Shown: positions 44,422-52,761 of the stretch, piece after piece
Position numbering within the stretch: the stretch's first letter is position 1
Layout of the letters: every line of letters starts with the position of its first letter
DNA from: CAYRDK01 sp043819345
Lineage (GTDB): Bacteria; Omnitrophota; Gorgyraeia; Velamenicoccales; Velamenicoccaceae
DNA length: 64,000 nucleotides
Direction: 5' to 3'
NCBI GenBank assembly: GCA_043819345.1
Contig: JBDREX010000007.1
Location: forward strand, 84,132 to 148,131
Program-made: the position numbers and the translations under genes
The notes under the pieces: model-generated
The model's database searches: none
Told to the model about the DNA's origin: nothing
The model's input: only the letters and a program-made list of their open reading frames with translations

Positions 44422-46323
44422 ATGAAAAAAAAATATTCCACTAAATTATCTCATCCCGTAGACAGCATTATGCTTATGATGACTGCTGCCTGTCAAATGC
44501 GATGCAGCTATTGTGAGGTTAAACAGGTATCCAACGCGATATCAGAGGAAATAATGCGTGATGCAATCGCCTTGCTTTTAACAACTAATAAAAAAGAGTG
44601 TCAGGTTAGGTTCTGGGGCGGAGAGCCTCTATTAAAGTGGGACTTAGTTAAAAAAGGAATTGCCTATGGAAAGAAGCAAGCCTTAAAAAATAAGAAAAAT
44701 ATTAAATTTATGATTACAACTAATGGCCTCTTATTAACCCCAGAAAAAATTTCTTTTTTGAAATCTCAGCCCGTAGAAATTATGTTGTCTTTGGATGGAA
44801 ATTTAGCCACAAATGCAACAAATAGGACATGTAATAATGCAAATGATAGACATGAGAATGTTTATAAGAATTTAATCTATCTTATAAATTCTGGCATCAA
44901 TTATTTTGTCAATATGGTAGTTTCTCCTAATACATTGAAAGATCTCTCAAAAAATCTACTATATTTCAAAAGTAACGGAGTAAAAAGAGTACAACTATGT
45001 TATCAATGTGGTATAACCTGGACAAAAAAAGAGATAGAAAATTTTTTTAACGAGCTGAAAAATTTTGAACATTCCAATCTGGATAGCTTTCTAATGAATT
45101 TAAATAATAATTGTGAGCCAACCATGTTAAGTCAGGAGATTTTAGTTTATCCTGACGGCAAGATTTATTTTGATGCTGCTATTTTTCTTGAAAATAAATT
45201 TCAAAGTCTTAAAAAAAACCTTTGCCTGGGCAGTATTAAAAAAATTAAAAAGATTGATTCACTATATAAGTCTAAAAAAGAGTTATATAGAATTTTTATG
45301 GATTCCTGCCCAATGAAACAGAGAAAAATCTTTCTCAATAATGTAAATCTTGGCATAGAGCTCAATAAATTTCTACAAAAGTTCTCTACTGCATCAATCC
45401 GTTGTAATGAGCATCCTAAACTGATTCCGATCATTAAAGATGAGTTTCGTATGCAACGCCACTACCTATCTCCTTTGGGCATTACTGCAGTTTTTCTCTA
45501 TGTTCAAGGGCCTTGTTCAAATAATTGTATATTCTGCAGTAAAAAAGAAAGTATTTCCTTTGAAGATATTTTTATACTTGAACATAAGATTAAAACCAAC
45601 CTCAGGCAAAAACATGATAAACTCTGCCTCATTGGAAATGAACCCTTGTTGCATCCAGAGATCATTAGCATTATTAAAATTGCAAAAAAAAATGGATTTA
45701 AAGATATTGAGATATTGACTTCTGGAGAATTGCTTGCAGACTTGCCTTTCTTAAAAAGAATTGTGTCAGCAGGCGCCACCTCGTTTTCTATGCCGATTTT
45801 CGGCGTTCAAAGCCGGCAACATGATCTTATAGTTGGTAAAATGGGCAGCCATAAGAAAATTATAGCCGCGATAAAAAATATTCAGCAAGCACAAAAAAAT
45901 ATTTTTCTTCACACAAACCTTCTCAAGCAAAACATAGACACAATGCTTGAGCTTGAAAATTTTGTTAAAAACGTCTTGAAAGCTTCTTTTATTATATTGC
46001 CGATCCGTCCAAAAACATCTAATTTGCCTTTTGATCAATTAGCGCCTTCATTAAACGAAATGTTAAAAAAAATGAATGGTGTAACTACTCTTCTCGGATT
46101 TCCTTTATGCATAAGCAATAAGATTCAAAAAAATATTATAATTCCTTCAGACAACATATCTGATTCCATGAAACTTTATTTTCTAGATCAAAAATTCATT
46201 AAAACAAAAAAATGCTTTGTTTGTCTCTATGCCAAAAGATGTTCAGGCTTTTTTAGGGAGACATATAACTTCGCTGAGAATCGGAATGCGATTTCTCCTT
46301 TTTTAAACGAAATGTCACAATGA
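44422..46323 (+). CDS. Fused SPASM-less and four-Cys radical SAM protein
   Basis: A 633-residue protein that joins the two module types of the island. The first half (about 1-335) is the SPASM-less type: C24, C28, C31, WGGEPLL, LSLDGN and the tail motif KIFLNNVNLG. The second half (about 350-633) is the four-Cys type: C365, C369, C372, a changed SAM motif GNEPLL, auxiliary GFPLC and KCFVCLYAKRCSG. Elsewhere the two types are encoded by adjacent genes (31133/32076, 35572/36831), so the fusion supports the view that they act as a pair on one substrate. The start follows a long gap without a visible ribosome site. Confidence 0.75.
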   Translation: MKKKYSTKLSHPVDSIMLMMTAACQMRCSYCEVKQVSNAISEEIMRDAIALLLTTNKKECQVRFWGGEPLLKWDLVKKGIAYGKKQALKNKKNIKFMITTNGLLLTPEKISFLKSQPVEIMLSLDGNLATNATNRTCNNANDRHENVYKNLIYLINSGINYFVNMVVSPNTLKDLSKNLLYFKSNGVKRVQLCYQCGITWTKKEIENFFNELKNFEHSNLDSFLMNLNNNCEPTMLSQEILVYPDGKIYFDAAIFLENKFQSLKKNLCLGSIKKIKKIDSLYKSKKELYRIFMDSCPMKQRKIFLNNVNLGIELNKFLQKFSTASIRCNEHPKLIPIIKDEFRMQRHYLSPLGITAVFLYVQGPCSNNCIFCSKKESISFEDIFILEHKIKTNLRQKHDKLCLIGNEPLLHPEIISIIKIAKKNGFKDIEILTSGELLADLPFLKRIVSAGATSFSMPIFGVQSRQHDLIVGKMGSHKKIIAAIKNIQQAQKNIFLHTNLLKQNIDTMLELENFVKNVLKASFIILPIRPKTSNLPFDQLAPSLNEMLKKMNGVTTLLGFPLCISNKIQKNIIIPSDNISDSMKLYFLDQKFIKTKKCFVCLYAKRCSGFFRETYNFAENRNAISPFLNEMSQ

Positions 46324-46349
46324 TTTAGTTGAAAAGTCTGCTAAAAATT

Positions 46350-47270
46350 ATGAAACGTTTAGAATTGCATATATCCTATAGATGTCTAAACGATTGCCTT
46401 TTCTGTAGTGAACAGGATGCATTGAGCATGCTTAAGGGAAAGATTATGCCGACGGGCATTATTTTAAGAAAAATTAGGCAATTTTATTTAAAAGGATATC
46501 GGCACGTTACTTTTACAGGAGGAGAGCCGAGCTTACATTCTAATTTTATAAATATAGTTCAATTCGCAAAATTATTAGGATATACGACATACGTAACAAC
46601 TAATGGAGGAGAATTCTCTAAGAAACGTTTCAGCGAAGTTGCGCTGGAACATTTGGATGAGATCTGCTTTTCTGTGCATGGATCAAATTATAAAGTACAT
46701 GATTTTCTGACGCGAAAAAGGGGGAGTTTTAATAATTTAAAAAAGGCATTAGATCGCTTTGAAACTCACAGAACTCCGACTTTTGGATTAGCTAATATTG
46801 TCATTACACGATACAACATCAAAATTTTAAAATCTATTATTAATATGCTTGCTGAGTATAAAAAAATAAAACAGTTGATTTTTTCCAATTTTTCACCAGA
46901 AGGGGGAGGGTTAAAAAATTTCAATGATTTAATGGTCCCTTTAAAACAAATACAAGAAAAAATTCCTGAGCTAGTCGATTGTTGTCGTCATTTTTCATTT
47001 AAACCGGTTTTTTTTGGATTACCATTGTGCACATTATTTGGCCACGAAGAACTTTCTAACGACTACTGGTGGTCTCCCAGAACAACAATAGAGTTGCTAA
47101 AACAACCCAAAAAAACTCTTCTGAAAACAACCTACTCTTTTAAGCCAAATAGAGAAAGAGTGCAAACAAAGAAGTGTGAATCATGCTTAAAAAAGAATGT
47201 TTGTGGCGGAATGTTTGAGAAATATATACATGCTTTGGATGATTTTGAGCTATCCCCCTTTAGATCGTGA
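46350..47270 (+). CDS. Radical SAM protein, four-Cys module type
   Basis: A 306-residue protein. The start is set at ATG 46350; a TTG at 46329 would add seven residues. Radical SAM cysteines C12, C16 and C19, FTGGEPSLH, TTNGGEF and SVHGSN are present. Auxiliary cysteines are GLPLC and KCESCLKKNVCGG. It is the first of five consecutive single-module genes with 5- to 6-base spacers or overlaps. Confidence 0.75.
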   Translation: MKRLELHISYRCLNDCLFCSEQDALSMLKGKIMPTGIILRKIRQFYLKGYRHVTFTGGEPSLHSNFINIVQFAKLLGYTTYVTTNGGEFSKKRFSEVALEHLDEICFSVHGSNYKVHDFLTRKRGSFNNLKKALDRFETHRTPTFGLANIVITRYNIKILKSIINMLAEYKKIKQLIFSNFSPEGGGLKNFNDLMVPLKQIQEKIPELVDCCRHFSFKPVFFGLPLCTLFGHEELSNDYWWSPRTTIELLKQPKKTLLKTTYSFKPNRERVQTKKCESCLKKNVCGGMFEKYIHALDDFELSPFRS

Positions 47271-47276
47271 TTTCTT

Positions 47277-48443
47277 ATGAAAAAAAGTGAGCGATTACAG
47301 AGAAAAACATTAATAAAAACACAAAGAGTTTGGATTAGGCTCACTCGTGCCTGCAACAATCATTGTATGTTTTGCTTAGACCAAGATGCGCAAAACAACT
47401 CCTTTATCTCAAAAACTAAGGTTGTGAATACGCTACAAAAAGCCTTGCCTCTGCTTAAAGTAAAAAGAGTTGTTCTAAGCGGCGGTGAACCGACCATACA
47501 CCCGGATTTTTTAGAGATCATTAAACTATCCAAAAAGATGGGATACGAACACATCCAAGTTATAACTAACGGACGGATGTTTTCCTATAAAAGCTTTCTT
47601 GAAGAAACTATCGATTCAGGATTAAAAGAAATTACTTTTTCCTTTCACGGCCATAATGCTAAAACTCACGATAGGTTAACTCAGGCTGAAGGGTCTTTCT
47701 ATGAGGCTCTTGCTGGCCTTCGTAATGCGTTGCATTTCAAACAGAAGAATCTCATCATTAGCATTGATATTGTTCTTAATAAGCTCAATGTTAAATATCT
47801 TTATCATATGCTGAAATTTTTTATGCATTTAGGCGTATTTGAATTTGATCTTTTGCAGATCATTCCATTTGGCAGAGCTTGGAATAATAAAGAACTGCTT
47901 TTTTATGATTTTGAGAACGCACAGTGTTTTTTAAAAAAAGCCTTCACGTTAGCAAAAAGCAAAAATGCTCATATCTGGACGAACCGTTTTCCGGCTCATC
48001 ATCTCATTGGCTTTGAATATCTCATGCAAGATTCAGACAAGCTCTATGATGAAATTGGTGGCCGCGAAAAAATTTTCAATAATTTTTTGAAAAAAGGAAT
48101 TATCATGCCCTGTAAAGGAGAGCGATGTTTATTTTGTTTTTTGTCAAAATTTTGTGAAGATCTTGAGAGCTTTTATTTCAAAAAATTTCTCAAGAGCCAG
48201 GCATTACCCTCTTGCCTAAATACTCGTAAAGATATTAAATTTGAAAAAAAGGTGCTAAAATTTAACAAAAGTTCATTCACAATTTTTGATTTTCTAGATT
48301 TTTATATTCCCTATCGATATTTTTTAAAGCCTCAACATTGCGTTCAATGCATTCAACATGATGATTGCCCTGGCATGCAGTATGATTTTTTAAAACAAGA
48401 AGGATTCAAAACTATCGTTCCAATAACAAAAACAATTAGGTAG
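47277..48443 (+). CDS. Radical SAM protein, extended four-Cys type with doubled Cys motif
   Basis: A 388-residue protein, about 80 residues longer than its paralogues. Radical SAM cysteines are C26, C30 and C33, with LSGGEPTIH and ITNGRMF. The usual P-x-C is replaced by PAHH, but a cluster of cysteines in PCKGERCLFCFLSKFC follows, and a second C-x2-C-x5-C lies near the end (HCVQCIQHDDCPG). The protein therefore has two copies of the auxiliary motif separated by about 80 residues, probably from an internal duplication. Confidence 0.75.
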   Translation: MKKSERLQRKTLIKTQRVWIRLTRACNNHCMFCLDQDAQNNSFISKTKVVNTLQKALPLLKVKRVVLSGGEPTIHPDFLEIIKLSKKMGYEHIQVITNGRMFSYKSFLEETIDSGLKEITFSFHGHNAKTHDRLTQAEGSFYEALAGLRNALHFKQKNLIISIDIVLNKLNVKYLYHMLKFFMHLGVFEFDLLQIIPFGRAWNNKELLFYDFENAQCFLKKAFTLAKSKNAHIWTNRFPAHHLIGFEYLMQDSDKLYDEIGGREKIFNNFLKKGIIMPCKGERCLFCFLSKFCEDLESFYFKKFLKSQALPSCLNTRKDIKFEKKVLKFNKSSFTIFDFLDFYIPYRYFLKPQHCVQCIQHDDCPGMQYDFLKQEGFKTIVPITKTIR

Positions 48444-48449
48444 TATCTA

Positions 48450-49430
48450 ATGATTATTACAGGCATAACCTATCAATGTAATTTTAATTGCCTTTTTTGC
48501 TTGGACTCACTCAACAAAACATCGTCGCAACCAACACTTAGTGAGATAAAAACAAGCTTTAAAAAGATCGCAAAAAAAGGCGAAGATACTATAATGTTTA
48601 TGAAGGGAGAATCTTTTTTAAGGCCAGACATATTTGAGATTTTAAAAATGGCGAAAGAGTTCAATTTTAAAATAAAAATAACAACAAATGGTTCCATGCT
48701 AAGCAATGATAATTTTTTAAAAAAAGTACTAGATTGTGACGTAAAGCAGCTTAATTTTTCTATACATTCACATATTCCTAAAATAGCAAATGCACTGTCC
48801 AGGAATCCATTATGTTATGCTTCGCAAAAAAAAGCTTTAGTGAATATTAATCGATATAGCCGTTCTCAGAAAGAAGCCAAAAAAATTAAAATTTTCCTAA
48901 ATATTGTTGTCAATAAACTTAACTATTCTCATCTAAATCATCTCATTGTATATATTAAAGATATTTTATCCGACTCGAATTTTAGAATAAAATTTAAATT
49001 TATGCTGTATAATGAGGGCGATCCCACTACCTATAAAAAATTATTACCTTCTTTTAGAGAAATTAAGCCTTATTTGCTAAAAAGTATTCATGAATTAGAT
49101 AGTATTAAGACTGTCGATACATTCACTTTATCTGGATTCCCTTTGTGTATCTTACCCAAATACGAGTGGACATCTATAGAACTACAAGAATTTTTAATTC
49201 ATAAAAATCTCTTTATTGAAAAGGAATCTTTTTTAAAGCTTGGTAAATCGTTAAAAGAAAATTATAATTATTACGATGAATGCCGCATCTGTTCTTTATA
49301 CAAATTCTGCCCGGGTATTCCGAAAGGATATTTCTTAGTTTATCCAAAATTTGATTTAACTGTTTCAAAGAGAAAGAAATTTGAAATCATTAGAAAAATG
49401 AAGGGGCTTCCTTTTTTTCACAACACATAA
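48450..49430 (+). CDS. Radical SAM-like protein, four-Cys type with altered GGEP
   Basis: A 326-residue paralogue with intact C10, C14 and C17. The SAM-binding GGEP motif is replaced by KGES (MFMKGESFLRPD), so the glycine pair that lies against SAM is lost in part. TTNGSML, SIHSH, GFPLC and ECRICSLYKFCPG are conserved. Whether it still cleaves SAM cannot be decided from sequence. It follows the previous gene after six bases. Confidence 0.7.
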   Translation: MIITGITYQCNFNCLFCLDSLNKTSSQPTLSEIKTSFKKIAKKGEDTIMFMKGESFLRPDIFEILKMAKEFNFKIKITTNGSMLSNDNFLKKVLDCDVKQLNFSIHSHIPKIANALSRNPLCYASQKKALVNINRYSRSQKEAKKIKIFLNIVVNKLNYSHLNHLIVYIKDILSDSNFRIKFKFMLYNEGDPTTYKKLLPSFREIKPYLLKSIHELDSIKTVDTFTLSGFPLCILPKYEWTSIELQEFLIHKNLFIEKESFLKLGKSLKENYNYYDECRICSLYKFCPGIPKGYFLVYPKFDLTVSKRKKFEIIRKMKGLPFFHNT

Positions 49431-49435
49431 AAGAT

Positions 49436-50413
49436 ATGGCAAATTTAGCTTATATTCAAATAACAAGAACGTGCAACCAGGATTGTCGTTTTTGCTCTAA
49501 TCCTGTTTCTTTGAAAACGATAACCTTTTCAGAGATAAAAAATCTTATTAATCAATATGTTGATTCGGGTTTTAATGGTGTTGTCTTATCCGGTGGAGAA
49601 CCAACATGTTATGAACAACTCCCCGATGTTATTCAATATGCTAAAAAGAAAAAATTTTTGGTCAAAATAATCACAAACGGACAAAAAACTTCTGTAAAAA
49701 GTTATCTGGCTAAATTATTAGATGCGGGATTAAATCATATAAGTATTTCAGTTTATTCTGATGACGAACACATTCAGGGTTTTCTAACGAATAATTTCCA
49801 ATCCTTGCAAAATATTAAAAAAACACTGCAGCTGCTTTCAGATAAACATGCAACAGTTGATATTTTAACGACTATTTCAAAATACAATGCTAATCATTTG
49901 GATAGAATTGTTAAATGGCTCGTTCGTGATTATGGCTTTCTTCGGCATTTTGTTTGGAATAATCTGGATCCTAGCGGAAAGTGTGTACAAAAACATCCTG
50001 ATACGATACCACGATTGATTGATTTTGAAGTATCTCTTTATAAAGCAATGTATTTCTTGCAAAAAAAGCAAAGATCGTTTCGAGCCGAAAGGGTACCGTT
50101 ATGCTATATGACTGAATTCGCCGATTGTTCAACAGAAACGAGAAAAATTGTAAAAAAAGAGGTTCGAGCCACATATTTTTTAGATGAAAAGGGGCTCAAG
50201 GTACAAAAAGGGTGGCGATACAAAAAAGGTGCTTGTTGTAAAATTTGTTCTTTAGACTCAATTTGCTCAGGATTATACTCAATGGATGAGCACTTTTCTT
50301 CCAAGGAATTATTTCCTGTTTTTATTGATAAAATCCCAATCATGAATAACATTTTAACAGATGACGATACACTACAATCAGGTGCTTACATAAATAATGA
50401 GCAAACGAATTGA
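49436..50413 (+). CDS. Radical SAM protein, four-Cys module type
   Basis: A 325-residue protein with C13, C17, C20, LSGGEPTCY, ITNGQKT, and auxiliary RVPLC and CCKICSLDSICSG. It overlaps the next gene by 17 bases, so translation of the two is coupled. No ribosome site is seen. Confidence 0.75.
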   Translation: MANLAYIQITRTCNQDCRFCSNPVSLKTITFSEIKNLINQYVDSGFNGVVLSGGEPTCYEQLPDVIQYAKKKKFLVKIITNGQKTSVKSYLAKLLDAGLNHISISVYSDDEHIQGFLTNNFQSLQNIKKTLQLLSDKHATVDILTTISKYNANHLDRIVKWLVRDYGFLRHFVWNNLDPSGKCVQKHPDTIPRLIDFEVSLYKAMYFLQKKQRSFRAERVPLCYMTEFADCSTETRKIVKKEVRATYFLDEKGLKVQKGWRYKKGACCKICSLDSICSGLYSMDEHFSSKELFPVFIDKIPIMNNILTDDDTLQSGAYINNEQTN

Positions 50414-51284
50414 TATAAAAATAACATTTCAATGCAACAACTATTGCCGGTTTTGTGTACAGGGAGACAAAAGAGATATCTATCCGGATAAAACTGCCAA
50501 AGAAATATACACAATTCTCAGAGATGCCAAAAAAGAATACGATGAAGTTGTTTTTACGGGAGGGGAGCCGACCATAAGGCCGGATCTGTTTGATTTAGTT
50601 AGTTATGCCTGCAGGCTAAAATACAGGATCTTTATACAAACTAACGGGCGAATGTTCGCCTATAAGGATTTCTGTTCAAGAATGATTCTTGCTGGAGCTC
50701 ATTACTTTACGATTGCCGTTCATGGACACAATACTAAAACTCATGATCAACTAATTGGTGTTAAGGGGGGCTTTGAACAAGTTCTTAAGGCTATCAAAAA
50801 TCTAAAATCATTTGGCTGTGTCGTATTTACAAACACTGTTATCACAAAATCTAATTTTCGCTATCTTCCGGATATAGCAAAAATGCTTATTAGCCTAGGA
50901 GTAAGAGAATACCGTTTTTCTTATCCGCACATCTTAGGTAGCGCTCGCCAAAACCTGGAAGACATAGCTCCTCTTAAAAAAGATATTATGCCCTATGTAA
51001 AAAAAGGGCTCATAATAGGGAAAAAACACAAAGTTAAAGGTACAACAGAAGCCATTCCAGCCTGCCTATTAGGAAGCCTGCAAGATTGTATGCAGGAAAT
51101 CTATGTTCCTGAAGCCAAAGTCTTTGATGTCTATACAATCGATAACTTTGATACATGGCGCAAGGAAACTGGCAAGATTAAGGGCGAAAAATGTAGTTTA
51201 TGTAAACATTTTTTATCGTGCGAAGGCCCCTGGCGAGAATATCCTGAAATCTTTGGATGGAAAGAGTTTAACCCAATTATTTAA
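50397..51284 (+). CDS. Radical SAM protein, four-Cys type, close paralogue of the 32076 gene product
   Basis: A 295-residue protein with C13, C17, C20, FTGGEPTIR, QTNGRMF, VHGHNTKTHD, AIPAC and KCSLCKHFLSCEG. It matches the 32076 protein much more closely than any other module, down to PYVKKGL and the ending CEGPWREYPEIFGWKEF. The two copies lie at opposite ends of the module array, 17 kb apart. Its ATG lies inside the previous gene and its stop overlaps the next start by one base. Confidence 0.78.
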   Translation: MSKRIDIKITFQCNNYCRFCVQGDKRDIYPDKTAKEIYTILRDAKKEYDEVVFTGGEPTIRPDLFDLVSYACRLKYRIFIQTNGRMFAYKDFCSRMILAGAHYFTIAVHGHNTKTHDQLIGVKGGFEQVLKAIKNLKSFGCVVFTNTVITKSNFRYLPDIAKMLISLGVREYRFSYPHILGSARQNLEDIAPLKKDIMPYVKKGLIIGKKHKVKGTTEAIPACLLGSLQDCMQEIYVPEAKVFDVYTIDNFDTWRKETGKIKGEKCSLCKHFLSCEGPWREYPEIFGWKEFNPII

Positions 51285-52261
51285 TGCTTAAAACATACTT
51301 GCCTAAAAAATTTTGTAGGGAATTCGTTGAATTACGCAGACATAGTTCACAACTTGTCCTCATAATGGCAACAATTAAAGGCCTCAAACCAATCATGGAT
51401 GATTGGATTAGCGCAGATATTTTTTCTCAATATCAAAAGGCTTGTAAACGCTATGGCCTTTCATTATGGCCCGATACTGTCTTCAATACGGTCCAAAAAG
51501 ATACGGAACTTAAAAGCATTGACGGAAAAAATCGTTTAACATCAACAAAAGCCTTTGGAAAGCCATTCGAAAAACATAAACACACAGATTCTATACACGT
51601 CTTCATTTCCCGATCAAAAAATAGGCTGCAGGAAGGCGTTAAAAATGGCTGGTATCCTTTGGCTATTAAGGGCAAGATCATAGAAAAACCCCTCATAGAT
51701 GTCTATAAATTTGGAAATAATCTAGGATATCCGCCATGCTGTATAGATTTTTTTAACCAACATAACAATTGGCTCGAATATAGCTTTTACTATGAGATAC
51801 TTAAAAATACTCGTCGTGGCAAGAAACATCTGTTTACTAATCCGTTCTTAAAAGACGACACCTATTCATATATTTTTCATATGCCCTGCTCGTTTAGATG
51901 TAAAAAAACAATATCACATGTTAACGACATAAGAACCGCTCTTCTTGAAGAAGATCGCGATTTCGTCCAGGAAATAGACAAATACTTACAATTTCCGTTC
52001 CTGGTTTTTCGCGAACGAAAAGCCTATATATTTGAAGGAAAAATCAAAAACAATAAACTTTTTTATGATGCTCTCCACTATGTCGGGCAAATGCCAAGCT
52101 GTAATACTTACGAAAAAGAGCTGAAAATGGGTGATACGCTCTTTATTGAGAATTATGATGTCATTATTTTAAAAAAGGGTCATTTGGTTAAAAAAATTTC
52201 TTGCAGAAACAGTAGACCTGTGCCAGAACCTCCTTTTTTAATACAATTTGATCGGTATTAA
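51284..52261 (+). CDS. DUF483-like Cys-containing protein
   Basis: A 325-residue soluble protein. The block NLGYPPCCIDFFNQHNNW (about residues 146-163) resembles the DUF483 signature (GYP-x-CC-x-x-F-F), and a second pair lies in HMPCSFRCKK (about 203-212); together these four cysteines could form a metal or iron-sulphur site. No enzymatic function is known to me. The gene overlaps the last radical SAM gene by one base, so it is part of the same transcript and may act in the same pathway. Confidence 0.55.
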   Translation: MLKTYLPKKFCREFVELRRHSSQLVLIMATIKGLKPIMDDWISADIFSQYQKACKRYGLSLWPDTVFNTVQKDTELKSIDGKNRLTSTKAFGKPFEKHKHTDSIHVFISRSKNRLQEGVKNGWYPLAIKGKIIEKPLIDVYKFGNNLGYPPCCIDFFNQHNNWLEYSFYYEILKNTRRGKKHLFTNPFLKDDTYSYIFHMPCSFRCKKTISHVNDIRTALLEEDRDFVQEIDKYLQFPFLVFRERKAYIFEGKIKNNKLFYDALHYVGQMPSCNTYEKELKMGDTLFIENYDVIILKKGHLVKKISCRNSRPVPEPPFLIQFDRY

Positions 52262-52263
52262 CT

Positions 52264-52761
52264 ATGATATCTTCTTCCATAAAGAATAATTTTAGGAAAA
52301 TCTGTGGCTACGAACTTAAAGAACGCTACTGTAATCACTATTTGAGAAACGAATCAAGAAAAGACAGTAATTTTTCCCATCTATCCAAACTATATGTTCT
52401 TGATCGAAAAAATTTTTGGAAATTAGCAAAAAAAATGGAGGCCTGGAATTCAAAAAATCCATGTGAAACAATATATGCCTTAATTGGCTATATAAAATAT
52501 ATCACCGAAGATTTTACAAGCGCAAAATCATACTTCTTGAAAACGATAGCATTGAATCCTCAAAATTTTGACAATTGGCTTGATCTTGCCTTTGTATTAA
52601 GACAACTTGGAGAATTCAAATTATGCAACTGTATCTTGTTTTATCATTCCTTCGTTATCCATTACTACATAAAGCTGGAAATGCATAAACAGCCTTTTAA
52701 AAACCTCAAAAAACTCATATTCGAGATTAACAAAAAAGCATTAGCGACCGATGAATATTAA
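52264..52761 (+). CDS. Small TPR-like protein
   Basis: A 165-residue soluble protein beginning two bases after the preceding stop. Residues about 60-130 carry one or two TPR-like helix pairs (NPCETIYALIGYIKYITEDF, then AKSYFLKTIALNPQNFDNWL). It contains no signal sequence. It overlaps the GT9 gene by 11 bases. A helper or scaffold role is plausible but unproven. Confidence 0.55.
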   Translation: MISSSIKNNFRKICGYELKERYCNHYLRNESRKDSNFSHLSKLYVLDRKNFWKLAKKMEAWNSKNPCETIYALIGYIKYITEDFTSAKSYFLKTIALNPQNFDNWLDLAFVLRQLGEFKLCNCILFYHSFVIHYYIKLEMHKQPFKNLKKLIFEINKKALATDEY

